Shown piece after piece: positions 38,701 through 49,507 of a stretch of 64,000 bases of DNA. Positions within the stretch are counted from its first letter, which is position 1; each line of letters begins with the position of its first letter. Both the position numbers and the translations under genes were made by a program. Under the pieces are notes generated by a model. That model searched no databases. It was not told the DNA's origin and saw only the letters and a list, made by a program, of their open reading frames with translations. Source of the DNA: Theristus sp. LFF4_11 (taxonomy: Eukaryota; Nematoda; Chromadorea; Monhysterida; Xyalidae); NCBI GenBank assembly GCA_030248135.1, contig JASANC010003496.1, forward strand, positions 1 to 64,000, written 5' to 3'.

Positions 38701-40680
38701 GTGTCTTGCTGACTTTGTTTCTGTGCCTGTGCTGTTTTATGCTGAAAATGTGATGAAGAAGCGACGAAATGAGCGTAGATGTTTTTTAGACATAAAAAGG
38801 CCATTCCGGTCCGGATTCCGGCAATTTTTGCCGGATCCGGCCCGGCCGGAATGGGCTTTTGCCGGACCCGGCCCGGATTCCGGCAAATTTGCCGGATCCA
38901 TCCCTACTGCTGATCACGTGATGCGTGCTTTCCGTGCAAAACCAGACTGCTTCCACAAATTCTGCACAGAAAGCATGCATCATGTGATCGGCTGATTCTC
39001 TATAATTTACAGTTCGACTGTAGCGTTGAACGTCGGAAAAAAACCCAAACCACTGAAAAAAACGTGAACTCACGTTCCACACCCACGGGTACACATTGAC
39101 ATAATTCGCGGCCGTATAGCGCTTCCTCGTCAACGGCAGCTCTGTTTCGGTCTTGCCGGTCAGAATCGGCAGGAACGCTTGGGGCGTGCCGTCGCCGACA
39201 ATGTTGTACCCGTGCAAGACGACAGCGTCCAGTGTACGCGTCAGATATTCGAACGTTCGCTTCAATTTTCGCGCGAACGTCAGTCGCGAGAGCGAGTCGA
39301 AGCCGAGCATGAACACGGACAAACGCGCCCATTCGGGCGGCGGTTGTGTGCGCCGCAAACGGGCGAGCGTTTCGTTCGTCGGCACTACGGTGGCGTGCAC
39401 GTTGCCGTAGGCGCGGCCGTCGCCGCCGGCGCACTCCACCTGGGCACGGAGACAGACGTTTGGTTGGTGTTGAGTAGGGTTGGTGAAAAACCGGTTTTTA
39501 GATGACCAAAAAAACCGGCTTGGTGTTGTCAACTCTGGTGTTGAGTGATGGTTGGTGGGTTGAGTTCTGGGGGGGGGGGGGACATACCCGTCCGTGCTGT
39601 GCGAACGTGGCGTGGTGAATCCGCCGGCAATACCGTCACGCGGAACTCATGCGTGTTCTGTTCGAATTCGAATGGAAATCAACAAATAGAAGGGACACAA
39701 TTTTCGAAGTGGCCCGGCATGTCACGAATGACAGAAAAGCCGTTCAACACCAAGCAACAATGTCGGAAACAAAATGTACCAAAATGGCGCCAAACCTGAA
39801 AAAAGTCCGTCTCCAACGCAGTGCCGTTGGCCGCATTCGGCCGGCGCTCCTTGCGTATCTTCGCGTCGCTGACACGCCAGAACGGCACGTACGTACAGTT
39901 GAGACCGTTGTGGCGTTTCACGGCGTCCGCATCAATCATCAGCCTCTTGCCATCCGCCGAGACGTGCACCCAGTTTCGATCGACCGTCGAGCAGCCCAGC
40001 GGCGCCGGCGTCTCGTTGAAGAACGCTTCGATCGTCGGATCGTTCGTGTCGATCTGCGGCACCGGACAGGCGAGCGCTGACGACGTCGGCGGTTTGTTGC
40101 GGTTGGCCGCGTCGAAAGTCGCCGGTGCACTAGAGTCCAGTGGTTCGCTGCGAGATTCGGGTGCACCGGCAGCATGTTGCGCTATTCGCGTCGTCGTCGC
40201 CGTGTCCGGATTCGCAATCTGTTGTGCGCTCTTATTGCTTTGTTGCGCCGGCGACTTTCGGTGCGCCGCGGCGGCGCGTTTCGCGGCGGCCAATTCTGCA
40301 TCGTCGATCGATCCGGCCGGCTGTCGAGCGCGTCGCAACTCCGGCGTGTTGTTGTTGTCGTCGAAGTCAACGACACGCGCACTGCGACTCCGATCGCGCG
40401 ACTCGTTCGCCTCCTCGACGCGCAGCTGCCGATTCAGCTGTCGCAGGCGGACGGCGTTCTCGTCGGTCGGCAACTGTTCGGTTTCTTCACCGCTAATGAG
40501 GCGGCTTTTCTCCGCGACGATTTTAGCCGGTCGAACCGTGATGATTCGCAGTGGCGACGGCGCGTCTTCGGCGTTCTTTGTCGACTCGAGTCGCAAACGT
40601 CGCGCCGTCAAAATGAACGCACCGATCGACAGAACGAATATGACGGCGGCGACGAGACGCAGCTTCCGCCAGACACGCAT
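29734..40680 (-). CDS. DUF229 (sulfatase-fold) membrane protein, 8 exons
   Basis: Exons, in transcript order: 40680-39796, 39439-39074, 37342-37217, 36667-36221, 31322-31152, 31029-30919, 30608-30486, 29940-29734. Every junction is phase 0, giving 811 residues. A basic stub and one TM (about 8-25) indicate a type II protein with a lumenal or extracellular catalytic-like domain. Residues 30-295 are a low-complexity stem. The DUF229 domain shows FMLGFDSLSRLTF (Asp at about 343), YNIVGDGT, LYGEDAANVGTF and HYSYLTHDD. It then shows IVMSDHGHRF (about 544-552) and LEERLPMMSF. These are the metal-site and core motifs of the alkaline-phosphatase/sulfatase superfamily. A Cys-containing C-terminal module (HWCTCLKW) follows. 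The family is common in nematodes and has no known substrate. Intron 4 (4.9 kb) contains a complete antisense gene and a Helitron. Intron 2 holds a hAT element and intron 7 a SINE. Confidence 0.88.
29989..30163 (-). mobile_element. tRNA-derived SINE, copy 4
   Basis: Full-length on the minus strand in DUF229 intron 7, so sense to its host. On that strand the head reads GGCCTGGTGGTAGCGCG, then GGGGGATCGAGTCCC, the body is intact, and it ends in a (CAA)n tail (ttgttgttgttggg on the plus strand). Confidence 0.85.
31391..31521. mobile_element. MITE family M3, copy c
   Basis: TAGTCCCGGAACTCAACGCG ... CCGCATTGAGTCGCAGG. It carries GGGTAAGCAGTCTCATGC and GACGCGCGAATTCAAAATT. It lies in DUF229 intron 4 between exon 5 and the nested gene. 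Confidence 0.7.
31758..33384 (+). CDS. Ser/Thr-rich single-pass membrane protein, nested in DUF229 intron 4
   Basis: Exons: 31758-32097, 32387-32661, 32802-32927, 32978-33025, 33160-33384. Phases agree and give 337 residues. A signal peptide (YRTVVLILLIFHSITISTA) is followed by an extracellular region of about 180 residues. That region is rich in Thr, Ser and Asn, with many N-x-S/T sites, and is mucin-like. One TM follows (VAAGGFLLLAIVLFICVCF), ending at a KRKK stop-transfer. The cytosolic tail of roughly 90 residues is acidic (MHEDDEDVNEDAVV) and ends NITTMGY. I do not recognise the family; a glycosylated cell-surface or adhesion role is only inference from architecture. The gene lies entirely inside an intron of the oppositely transcribed DUF229 gene. 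The donor of its fourth intron falls in sequence shared with the M3 MITE. Confidence 0.75.
33026..33110. mobile_element. MITE family M3, fragment
   Basis: Most of intron 4 of the nested membrane-protein gene matches the M3 body (GTAAACAGTTTCATGTGTGA, CGCGCGGGAACTCAAAAATC). The match starts at the splice donor itself. Confidence 0.55.
33837..36057 (+). mobile_element. Non-autonomous Helitron
   Basis: 2.2 kb in DUF229 intron 4. The 5' end is TCTATAATACTAAAACAGG preceded by A. The 3' end is CTAG followed by T, the A^T insertion signature. Eleven to twelve bases before CTAG is a perfect 7-bp stem hairpin (CCGTGCC GTA GGCACGG). The interior is AT-rich and contains many degenerate copies of a unit around TTTTGAACGGGAATGACAG and TTGTTGCTGATCAAA. 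There is no Rep/helicase open frame, so it is non-autonomous. Confidence 0.85.
36064..36185. mobile_element. Possible hairpin element related to M1
   Basis: Short inverted ends (AAGCGCCATTCATG ... CATGAATGCGGCTTT) bracket about 120 bp of unrelated sequence. It lies between the Helitron 3' end and DUF229 exon 4. The ends resemble M1, but the stems are short. Confidence 0.4.
37408..38906 (+). mobile_element. hAT transposon with 8-bp target duplication
   Basis: 1.5 kb with termini TAGGGATGGAGCCGG and (reverse complement) TAGGGATGGATCCGG. It is flanked on both sides by CTGCTGAT (37400-37407 and 38907-38914), an exact 8-bp duplication as hAT elements make. Subterminal regions are packed with CCGGATCCGG/TCCGGATTCCGG repeats. 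It carries a decayed transposase (38008-38640). It sits in DUF229 intron 2, inside an older hairpin element. Confidence 0.9.
38008..38640 (+). pseudogene. Decayed hAT transposase, C-terminal part
   Basis: Three open pieces in different frames, read consecutively. The first has the hAT core motif MATYVDPRFKN. The second has the dimerisation-domain hallmark DFWRLNSSKYPKLSTIARRY. The third continues with a SEAR...SRL segment and FLNGVLAELDYPY. Frameshifts fall at about 38300 and 38535, and a stop ends piece two. The N-terminal BED and catalytic parts are not recognisable. No activity is expected. Confidence 0.75.
38907..39010. mobile_element. Hairpin MITE family M4, split by the hAT element
   Basis: CTGATCACGTGATGCGTGCTTT ... 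GAAAGCATGCATCATGTGAT is a hairpin whose outer left end (CTGATTGGCTGCTGAT) lies at 37392-37407, beyond the hAT insertion. Relatives are at 45513-45590 and 50520-50645. Confidence 0.65.
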
Positions 40681-40822
40681 TTCAGACCGGGTGGCACTTG
40701 CATCGACTCATCATCATATCATCACCGTCATCTTGTCTTGAAACACTTCAAGTTCAACTTCGTTTATTTGAAGCAAGTTCAAGTTCGTTTATTTGAAGCA
40801 CGAACAGTACCGCCGTCTGTCT

Positions 40823-42108
40823 CAGTACCGTGGGCCCAAAACAATTTTCGAAGGGGGGGGTATGGTGCCGTGGGGGGGTGCCGACCAAAAAGTGAGGGGG
40901 GGTCCAACCTATGGTAACGTGGGACCCCCCCCAGGGGGGTCCCATGGGGGGTGCATTTTTTTCAAAATTTTCTGTGGGGGGGTCCACCCCCCCCACCCCC
41001 CCATGATAATTTTTCGCTTAAATTTTGAAGGAAAAACGCCAAATTTTGCTGCAAAATCGTTGAAATTGCAATGAAGATGGTCAAGTTATCATATGTTCAG
41101 CTTATATTATGGACTTTATAGACAAAAAATCATGATTTTCGAAAAAAAATTTTGGGTGTACGGAAAATTTTTGGGGGGGGGGGTCTCCGCCAGACAAAAT
41201 TTCATGGGGGGTGTGCGGGGGGTGACGGCCAAATTTTAGAGGGGGGGGGGGTCCGATCATAGTTGTTCCAGAGCCGAGGGGTTGGGGGGGGGGGCCGATA
41301 TAGATAGCTGGAGCAAATTTTCTAGATGGATAGATAGCTGGAAAATTTTGGGGGGGGGGGGCCGCGGGGGGGGGGGCATGTGCCTTTGGGGGGGGGCCGG
41401 TCAAAATTTTGAGATTTGATAGATAGATAGCTAAAACGCTAAAAAGCTGTAAAAACAGCAAAATAATGTTAAAAATACACTAAAAATCAAGTATAAACGC
41501 GTATTTTATCTAAAATTAGCGAAATTTTCAAGAATTACGAGCAAAAATGGTCAATTTTGGTCAAAAATTGTCTCATTTTATGTCTTCGAAGACAAAATTT
41601 TTTAGATAGATATCTGGCTGATAAAAATTTTTAGATAGATAATAGCTGAGCCAAAAAAACCTGTCTGATAGAGATAGATTCGAAATTTTTTTGGGGGGGG
41701 CCGGCCCCCCCCCCCAGGCCCCCCCCTAGAACAACTATGGGTCCGATGGGGGGGGTGCCCGGTTGATGGGATTTGTATACATACTTAAAAGTGATTTTTT
41801 TGATTTTTGATCAGAGGTTGCTTGCAATGAGTCGTTGTAGGTTCCTAATCCTAAACCTAATCCTAATCCTAAGCCAAGCCTTTTTGATAAGGTGAAAATG
41901 ATCAATTTAGTTTTTGCATTTTTTTCTTTCCTGTGTTAAAGGGCAGGGGCCACCGCCACTGCACATGCACCTGTTTTAATAATGATGCATTACGCCGGTT
42001 TTAGGGGGGGTGGCACGGTGCCCCCCCCCCACCTCCCCCACCCGACGGTCTCTGGTGCTCTGGGGGGGTGTACGTACCCCCCCACACCCCTCCTCGCCCA
42101 CGGTACTG
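40823..42108. mobile_element. hAT-like element, G-tract rich, exact 8-bp TSD
   Basis: 1286 bp with a 13-bp exact terminal inverted repeat CAGTACCGTGGGC. It is flanked by GTCTGTCT on both sides (40815-40822 and 42109-42116). The interior is non-coding and contains many runs of 7-13 G or C, plus the CCTAATCCTAA-type repeat at 41848-41876. Confidence 0.85.
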
Positions 42109-43343
42109 GTCTGTCTGTTTATTGACTAATTTTTGACGAGTTCAAAGAGCCATGCCCTGAAGATAACACAATCATGGAAACCGATTGAAGCGGCGGACCA
42201 CGCACCGGATCCGGTCCGTCCGGACCAGATGGAATCTACTTTTTTGTTTTGTTGGCGCGGCGCTGATTTTTCAATCTTTACTGCTGTGTGCAAGGTGCAG
42301 CTGCACGCGAGCTAATCGTTGCGAGACTGTCTCGTGCTCGTCTTTTATCGCCTCGTCAGCGTCGGTCAAGCGAAAAGCGACCGTCTTTCGATTGTTTGCT
42401 TGTTCGTCCGGTCCGGTGGTAATCTGAAAGTTACGGAAAAAAAGGGTTGGCCTACATAGGGAAAGAAATATTTTGTACTAAACAGCAGAAAGAAAACCAG
42501 AGCGTGAATTATAAGCAATCGCGCTTCAGTGATAGACATTGATGTTTTAGAAAGGTGTGCCAGCCAATTCATTTCTAGTTTTCTTTCATTTAGTTCAAAG
42601 CAAAGAAAATGTAATTCCATGTTGCAACTTCTTTGATCAAGAAAAGTGGTGAAGAAGCAGAAAACAAAGCGGCGCCGTTCGTGGGCTTTCGACCGTTGTC
42701 CGCGATCTCAATGGCGAAAAAGGCCACCCTGAATGTTTGAACCAGAAAAACGGTGATTGTTGAATTGTATTAATGAATTGAATTGCTGTTGGTTGCACGT
42801 TGCACTGGACCACGACGACCAGAAACAGACAACCATAAACTGAAAACTTAAATGATGGTTGATTGGTTGATCGCACCTGATTGGGTAGCCGAGGAAACAA
42901 ACAAGAAAACGGGAATCTAGCACGCTGATTGTTGGAACAGGAAAACAAATGAAAAAGAATCTGCACGCTGATTGGTGGTTGCACCTGGCTGCCACGACGA
43001 AAAATTTCTGGGCGCACATTTCGATCGGTGGTTCAAAACTTCGTGCTTGCACTAAGGAAGAGGGAACAGACAGACAGAGCTCACAGCTAATACAATTAAA
43101 AAACTGGTGAGTTGAAGGAGAGACTGATATGTAATGTAACGGCGAATGAAATCGGTTCATCGTCCTGATTTGTTTTCTGATCTATTTTCCGCATCGACAA
43201 GCTTTACAGATGGGTTCCCGACACTTCTCCACAGGTGGGTAGATGCTGTGCGTGTGCAGTCGCTGCACCCGTGCCAGTGGAATGGATTTTTGATGAAGAT
43301 GCATGTGCATTTCTTTCATAATGTAGCACTCCGGAAAAAAAGA

Positions 43344-43817
43344 TACCGTATTACCTCTAATAAACCCCCATGGGGGTTTATTTCTTCAGCGACTTCTGGG
43401 GGTGGGGGTTTATTTTTGGGGGGGGGGTTTATTTTTGGGGGGGGGTTTATTTGGAAACCATTTTTAGAGGTGGGCAAAATGGCAAAAATAGCTTCCATGG
43501 CAAGAAGGAAGTCGCAGAAACTTCTGCTCTACATAGAAATTTCCTTTTACAACAGCCTTTTGTAATGAAATTACCATTAACTCATTCATTTGGGGCCTTT
43601 GGTAGCACAATTTCATCATTTTCACTGCAACCAGCCACTGAATTCATTGTTTATGTGTATGTTTTTCTGGGTATGTGTTTCAAACAGGTTTCCAATAATC
43701 CCCCATGGGGGATTATTTTTGGGGGGGGATTATTTGGAAACTTGCCGAGGGGGTGGGGGTTTATTTTTGGGGGGGGGGTTTAATTTTGGGGGGGGGTTTA
43801 ATAGAGGTAATACGGTA
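43344..43817. mobile_element. TACCGTATTACC element, copy 2 (inverted)
   Basis: 474 bp, the reverse complement of 25966-26429 with small indels. It has the same TACCGTATTACCTCTA termini and the same CCCCCATGGGGG palindromes and poly-G blocks. Confidence 0.85.
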
Positions 43818-43861
43818 ATCCGAATTTTTTTTATAATTTTTTTTTCAAAAATCTTTTTAAA

Positions 43862-44470
43862 TAAAAGTTAGGTTTGTTCAAAGCGTCTTGTCGAGTTGAG
43901 TTCAGCTAGATTCTTTACAGAGCGGTCCAGTGAACTATAAGAGCGCAAATTGTGCTTTATTGAAATTTTGTTCATTTCATAGAACGGAAAGAAGATTGCA
44001 TTTTCAACAGTAAAACAGGGCAATTTCGGGCGTGTGATTGAATAACGATGAGTCGTTCTTGGCTGTTTCTCTAAAGAAAACAGCCGACTTGCTTTTCCTG
44101 CATCCCCGCCGGCCCGTGTGATGCATCATTATTAAAAACGCGGCATCTTCAGTTCCGCTGCTTCAGCCAGCTGTGCTACCTGCCACATGGCGAGGGCGGT
44201 CCACTCTTCAAAACACCTTTTGATATATGTATGGAGTTTGGAAACGCACGACGCCATTGTGGACTACAAACACACACATCAAAAACAACAAGATTTCAAA
44301 ATTTGGCCGACCGAATGAAAAACATTTCTAAGTTTCAATGCAACAAGTTCTGAAAGGAGATTTCATTTCAGCTAAAAGTCATTTTTGAAATTGACCCTAG
44401 AAGTCATCGAAATCGAAAAACATAGCGTACGACGGTCAAAATGGCAAAATAAAGACAAATAGCTAAGCAC
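43862..44470 (+). repeat. Dispersed repeat X, copy 1
   Basis: Starts GTTAGGTTTGTTCAAAGCGTC and continues through TAAGAGCGCAAATTGTG and CAACAGTAAAACAGGGCAAT to AAGTCATCGAAATCGAAAAACA. The same order of blocks recurs at 59232-60040, with partial copies at 60371-60470 (+) and 58655-58760 (-). No coding capacity is visible. Confidence 0.65.
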
Positions 44471-45512
44471 ACAAAGAAGTTTGGGAGTGGCATAAGGTAG
44501 AACCAAAAAAATATATAATAATAAGGCGTTTGCACTGTAGTTCTTTTGATTGATTTGGCACAATTTTGGTTTTCCAACTATTAAACCAACTAAAAAACAG
44601 AAATTACGATTTCCTTTTTTAACGACCCTACTATCCCTCGAATTGAGCAAACGTGGGTTAATCAGCCAACGTATTACAGCACAGACACAATTTAAAAACG
44701 GCGCCTATAACCGCATTCCCTCAAGCGCAACAAACGAGCAAAGGTACACAAAAAAACTCCATGGTTTCGTCGTTATTATTTTTTTGCCGTGACGTGAAAT
44801 CGATTTTCTGAAAAGGGTTTTTGTAATCCTTTCGCGCCGCGGGAACTTGCAACAAAATAACTAAACGAGAAAAACGACGAAAAAAGTTCGAACACAGTGT
44901 TTAATAAAGAATAAAGGATAAGAACACATGGAGAATTATTGATCAAGCTTAGTGCGCTTTAGCGTTTTGCATTTGGGCTGGTTTGTCGGAGCTCGGAATA
45001 AAGATTTGTTTGGAAATGGTGGATATGCAAAAGAATATAAACGGACACAAAAAGAATGTGACAATTTTGCCTGATGCCTGAAAAATGGACGTTGTCATCA
45101 AGATTGAATGCGGTGTCGGAAACTATTGATGTCATGATAAAAAATGCATGTAACACAACGCGCAATCAAATTCTCTTCATACACGATTCAGAAAAGTTTT
45201 CGGCTGAATTACTGCGTTTTGTCCAGCGTGTTTCTTTTTCCGGCGCGTGTTTTCGAGGTTTTTCAACCGAAATGTCCAACGAAACCTTGTATCGTCTACA
45301 TGCAAGAAAGTAAGAAACGAGGAAAATGAAGGCAACAGAAACTCAATGGTGTCGTGGGCGTACTTGGATATGTGCATGGAAATTTTAAAGGTGGTAAACG
45401 TGAAACCACAAAGTGACAACTCAATGCATTTGCTGAATCATGCCGGTGCGCTTTAAAAATACAAAAAATAACCGCAGAGTTTTCTTTGAATTATTGTTTT
45501 AAAACTAGGCAT

Positions 45513-45590
45513 TGCTGCGGAGTGTGTCCTGCACCGAAAGCATGCATCACATGGTCACCAACCAATCAGCTGATGGCCTATCATTCAGAG
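45513..45590. mobile_element. Hairpin MITE family M4, partial copy
   Basis: One arm of the M4 hairpin: GTCCTGCACCGAAAGCATGC, then ATCACATGGTCACCAACCAA and TCAGCTGATGG. The other arm is not recognisable. Confidence 0.5.
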
Positions 45591-45679
45591 TTCGACTCAG
45601 TTGTGCAAGAACTTTTTTTTCATTTTAGAAAACATTGATAAACGTCACAACACTGGCTCAACAAGAGTTCAGACACATC

Positions 45680-46421
45680 TAGAGATGTCAAGAAAAAAAA
45701 AATTTTCTATTTTTTTTCTTTAAAAAAAAAATTTTTTTTTAATTTTTTTTAAAAATGAAAGTTGTTCAGAATTTTTCAGGGAGTCCGAATATCACCATCT
45801 GAGGAGCCACCGACTTACCATATGACCCCCACTCATATGGGAGGAGGGTGAAAATTTCAGACTTGGTTTCGGCGACCCCATTTTCCCACCGACGACATCA
45901 CGTCTCGTGTTTTGCCTCTCAATTCACCTCAAATAACATGGAAACAAGTTCCACAACAAACCGGTGTGATCATGCTGACGACACGAGGCGAAACAGCAAC
46001 GAGCAACCAACGAAGTTACGCTTGCAGTGGCAGACAGTGCAATTTCCACCTTTCGAGATCCTGAAAAACGATGCGTAAATGTGAGTTCTCTGCTTCTATC
46101 TCACCTTAGCGACATCGGAATTTGTTGAACTAGCCTTTGCGACGCTCAAGTACTTCAATGCGCGAGTCGATCATCACTCACCAAGGCTGAAAACAGTCGA
46201 TAAATCAATCCAGAATACCACCTGCAGCGTTGAAGACTAAGTGACAAGGTAAAGTCAAAGAAAATTTTTGTTGAACTTTCGAAAAATTATGCCAAAAACG
46301 GCATTTTCAGGGCACATTAAAAAAAATTTCAAAAATTTTTAATAAAAAAAATGCTCATTTTTTTTTACTTTTTTTTTAAAAAAAAATTTAAAAAATTTTT
46401 TTTTTGACCCTTACATCTCTA
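45680..46421. mobile_element. hAT-like non-autonomous element, exact 8-bp TSD
   Basis: 742 bp with 9-bp inverted ends TAGAGATGT, flanked by GACACATC on both sides (45672-45679 and 46422-46429). Long A and T homopolymer tracts lie just inside both ends. A stretch in the middle (45890-46080) is open but has no recognisable domain. Confidence 0.85.
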
Positions 46422-48493
46422 GACACATCAGACTAGATCATGAGAACGAAACTGACGCTGGTACCGCCGTTCGGTTTTATTTGCTGAATATTGCCGCACT
46501 GATTTTGATAAAACGACATGCGATGTGAACTTTGATGAAAACATGCTGCCAAATGTTATTGTCAGTGCACCGTTTTTTGATACAAACGTTTTTTAATATA
46601 AAAAGTTGGGTGTGTTGGAACGTTGTGGGAAGCAAATAATGTCGGGTTGTGTTACCAGGTGGGTGATTCCTAGGGTAATGGAAACATAATTTTTTATAAA
46701 AGCATTCTTTCGGCACGTTTCAGTTGTAATGTTTTCATCCCCGCATTTTCTGACACCATGCTCACACATTTTTGTTGACGTTTGACTTTGCGCAACAGGC
46801 GTCAAATTGTACCGGCATCTCATGTCTTGTTCCTTGTGGCTTTTATGTGTGTGCGTTTTTTAAGTGTTTAAAAACGAAAAATAATTATTTCTCCACCATG
46901 AATGTTGGTTGTTCCACAGACAGGCGATCAGTGCACAGTTTTCAGTCTCAGTTTTTTTTTGCATGGTCGCGACACGAAGCAGTATTGAATTTCAGTCAAG
47001 CACCACTGAGTGTTGGTGTACGTTATCTGTATACACGCACTGAAACCACCGCCCCGATGCAAGAAAAATTTTGATCAGTGAAACGAGCATGGCACGACAC
47101 ACAGTGTCAAGCATGGTTGCATCTGCATGGCGCATAATAAAATTAAACCGGCGCCATATGAGTTTTTGTGTTTGCTTTTCGCGTTTGTTAAATCAAGCAG
47201 TATGCAATTTGAGCGATTTTCTTAAGTCCAGTGGTCAAATGTACGATTCACCATTTGTGGTTCCTATAGTCATATTATTGAAGACTTTTTTGTTGAATAT
47301 GGTAGCACATTGCAAGTCACAAATGGGCACACAGGACAAACGTTCAATGTTGGTTTGTTGTGCAATTCGGAAGTGGGTCTTCAAACTTCGACTTTCAATA
47401 TATCCAACAAAAGTTTACTTCCTTGTGTCTAACGTGTAGATCAGTTTTCTGTTTTTGGTCTTTGCGTGCTTGATTAAAACAAAAGTAAATAAGAAACCGC
47501 ACAGTTGTTCGGACAAAGAACACGCGCAAGGGCAAGGCATTTACTTGCAGATCTTAATATGTCCATAATGTATTAATACCTATATTAAAGAAGGTTTCCT
47601 TCATTAACAAAACAGAAATGTAGATGCAAAATATAATCTCTTTGAGCGTTGTGAATGGTGTCCATGGCTCTAGCGTCTAGTATTCAGCTTCAGGGTTTGC
47701 GATGAATTTCCCCCACAGTTTGCACTTTGCATCAAAAACAGCGCACGCAATAAAACGTTCAGCACGCGCGCTTTCATAAAAGCACCTTAACGGTTTGTTC
47801 AAAATCAATCAACGCAATTACTTTCAGCTTGCTCCATGACTCGGTTGCAGTGTCTTCATGGGCAAGTGTGTTTAGCTACACGTAATGTCAATTTTCAAAA
47901 TGTAGCTTTTCAGTGCGATAAATAAGGTGAATTCAATGCTTGTTGAAACGTGAAACGTTGTTTGTGTTATCGTCAGATACAGTGTGGTTGAATAAATTCG
48001 GCATTTTTTGTATTGTTCATCAAGGAGGGGTTAGTCGCAAACTAGGAGTTGTCTTTTTTAAGAATGCCAAGTGTAGTCTTGACGGACACTGAGGCGGCTT
48101 TATTGCAGGAGCACTTTCCTTGACGTCACATGGTCTCCTAAAACTCATGCACGCTGCCCCACTTGTTCCACATTTCATGTGCCAGAATTCTTATAGGCGT
48201 TAACACCCGTATAATGTGGACGTGACACTAATTTGAATAGTAACCTATTATTGATTGTCGTGAATAAATTAATAATGTCGGCATATACCACTCACAACAA
48301 GAAAGCGAAGAAGCAACGCCTGAAAACCACGTGCGACCCACTGAATGAGGGCATCAGAATACAGCTACCGGTTGGTACAGTCGATCTGGTAATTGTGCAT
48401 GCACAGTCAGTTGGTTGCTCATTGCACCTGACCTCTCTTGAGATTTCGCGTGTTCTGCTGAGAGCAAATCTTTTTCAAAGATAACCGCCGGTG

Positions 48494-49169
48494 TAGGGTT
48501 GTTAAACAAAAATCAAAATTTAAAAAAAAAGTGATTAAAAAACAAAAACGCCGATTTAAAAAAATCGAAATTTTTTTTCTAATATGCTCTGAAAACCTTA
48601 ATTTTGGCACAATTTTTCGAAAGTTCAACAAAAATTTTCTTTGATATTACCTCGTAAAACCTTTAGCAGTCGATTTTGGACCGTTTTACCGACTGATTTC
48701 AAGCTTCAACAACATCTGCGATGAAGTTTTTGAGCGTCCCAAAGGTTGGCTTACCATTTCCGATGCAGATAAGGTGACGATTCGCCTCGCAATCTGAATT
48801 TGAGCGTCCGAGCTGCTCCGTTTGAAAGCGTTACGTTGTCTGGTTGCCGTTTCGTGTCCTGCCGTCGCGACACATCATCAGAATTGATCGAATTTCAAGC
48901 CGATATGTGTATTTTCACTTGGGCTGGGGATAGTGACGTTTTGGGGGGTCAAAACACTAGAAGAGGCATGGTAACGGTTTGGAAAAAGGGTAATTGAGGT
49001 CACCAAAACAAAATCTCCTAAGTTCCGCCATACGGGAGTCATTCCGGAGGCGCTTGCATATCATATGTGGTTCTTCGAACTCCCTGATTGATTTAGCACA
49101 ACTTTGATTTTGAAATTAAAAAAAAAAATTTAAACAAAAATGACGATTTTTGTTTTTTTAACAACCCTA
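48494..49169. mobile_element. hAT-like non-autonomous element, exact 8-bp TSD
   Basis: 676 bp with 13-bp exact inverted ends TAGGGTTGTTAAA, flanked by CGCCGGTG on both sides (48486-48493 and 49170-49177). Its body (for example AAGTTTTTGAGCGTCCCAAA and CAGAATTGATCGAATTTCAA) recurs at 58847-59120 and 61690-62102. Confidence 0.9.
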
Positions 49170-49279
49170 CGCCGGTGTCCTGTCACTTTTTCGCACCAGA
49201 AAAAAAAAATTTTACGGATATCACCACAAGTGCTTCGTCGTGTCGAAAAACGAAATGAACCCGAAAAAAAAGATTTCAG

Positions 49280-49412
49280 CTCGATCGATCAGCGAGTCGT
49301 TCGGCCGATAATTTGTGCACGATTCGCGTGCATGTGGACGACAGCAACTGCACCAACAACAACAGCAATCGCGCGACACCGCCGAATGAGTTGACGTTAC
49401 TGCAGCACAACC

Positions 49413-49507
<95 letters not shown>

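Larger units (their letters stand above)
40681..49279. other. Gene-free block of stacked repeats
   Basis: 8.6 kb between the divergent DUF229 gene and the four-TM gene. It contains hAT-like elements at 40823-42108, 45680-46421 and 48494-49169, the TACCGTATTACC element at 43344-43817, repeat X at 43862-44470 and an M4 hairpin at 45513-45590. The pieces between (42117-43343, 44480-45510 and 46430-48485) contain no exon I can support. Undetected 5' exons of the four-TM gene probably lie in the right half. Confidence 0.5.

Noticed and set aside
39821..40917. Long plus-strand open frames of 306 and 247 codons
   Set aside because: Antisense shadows of GC-rich DUF229 exon 1, which has a TM anchor, stem and in-phase junctions on the minus strand.
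42637..43160. Minus-strand frames of 126 and 150 codons
   Set aside because: Hydrophobic/aromatic composition typical of AT-rich non-coding DNA; two overlapping frames compete and neither has recognisable motifs.
47071..47439. 122-codon plus-strand frame
   Set aside because: No domain, no flanking splice sites in phase with a neighbour; AT-rich composition. Retained only as a possible location for missing 5' exons.
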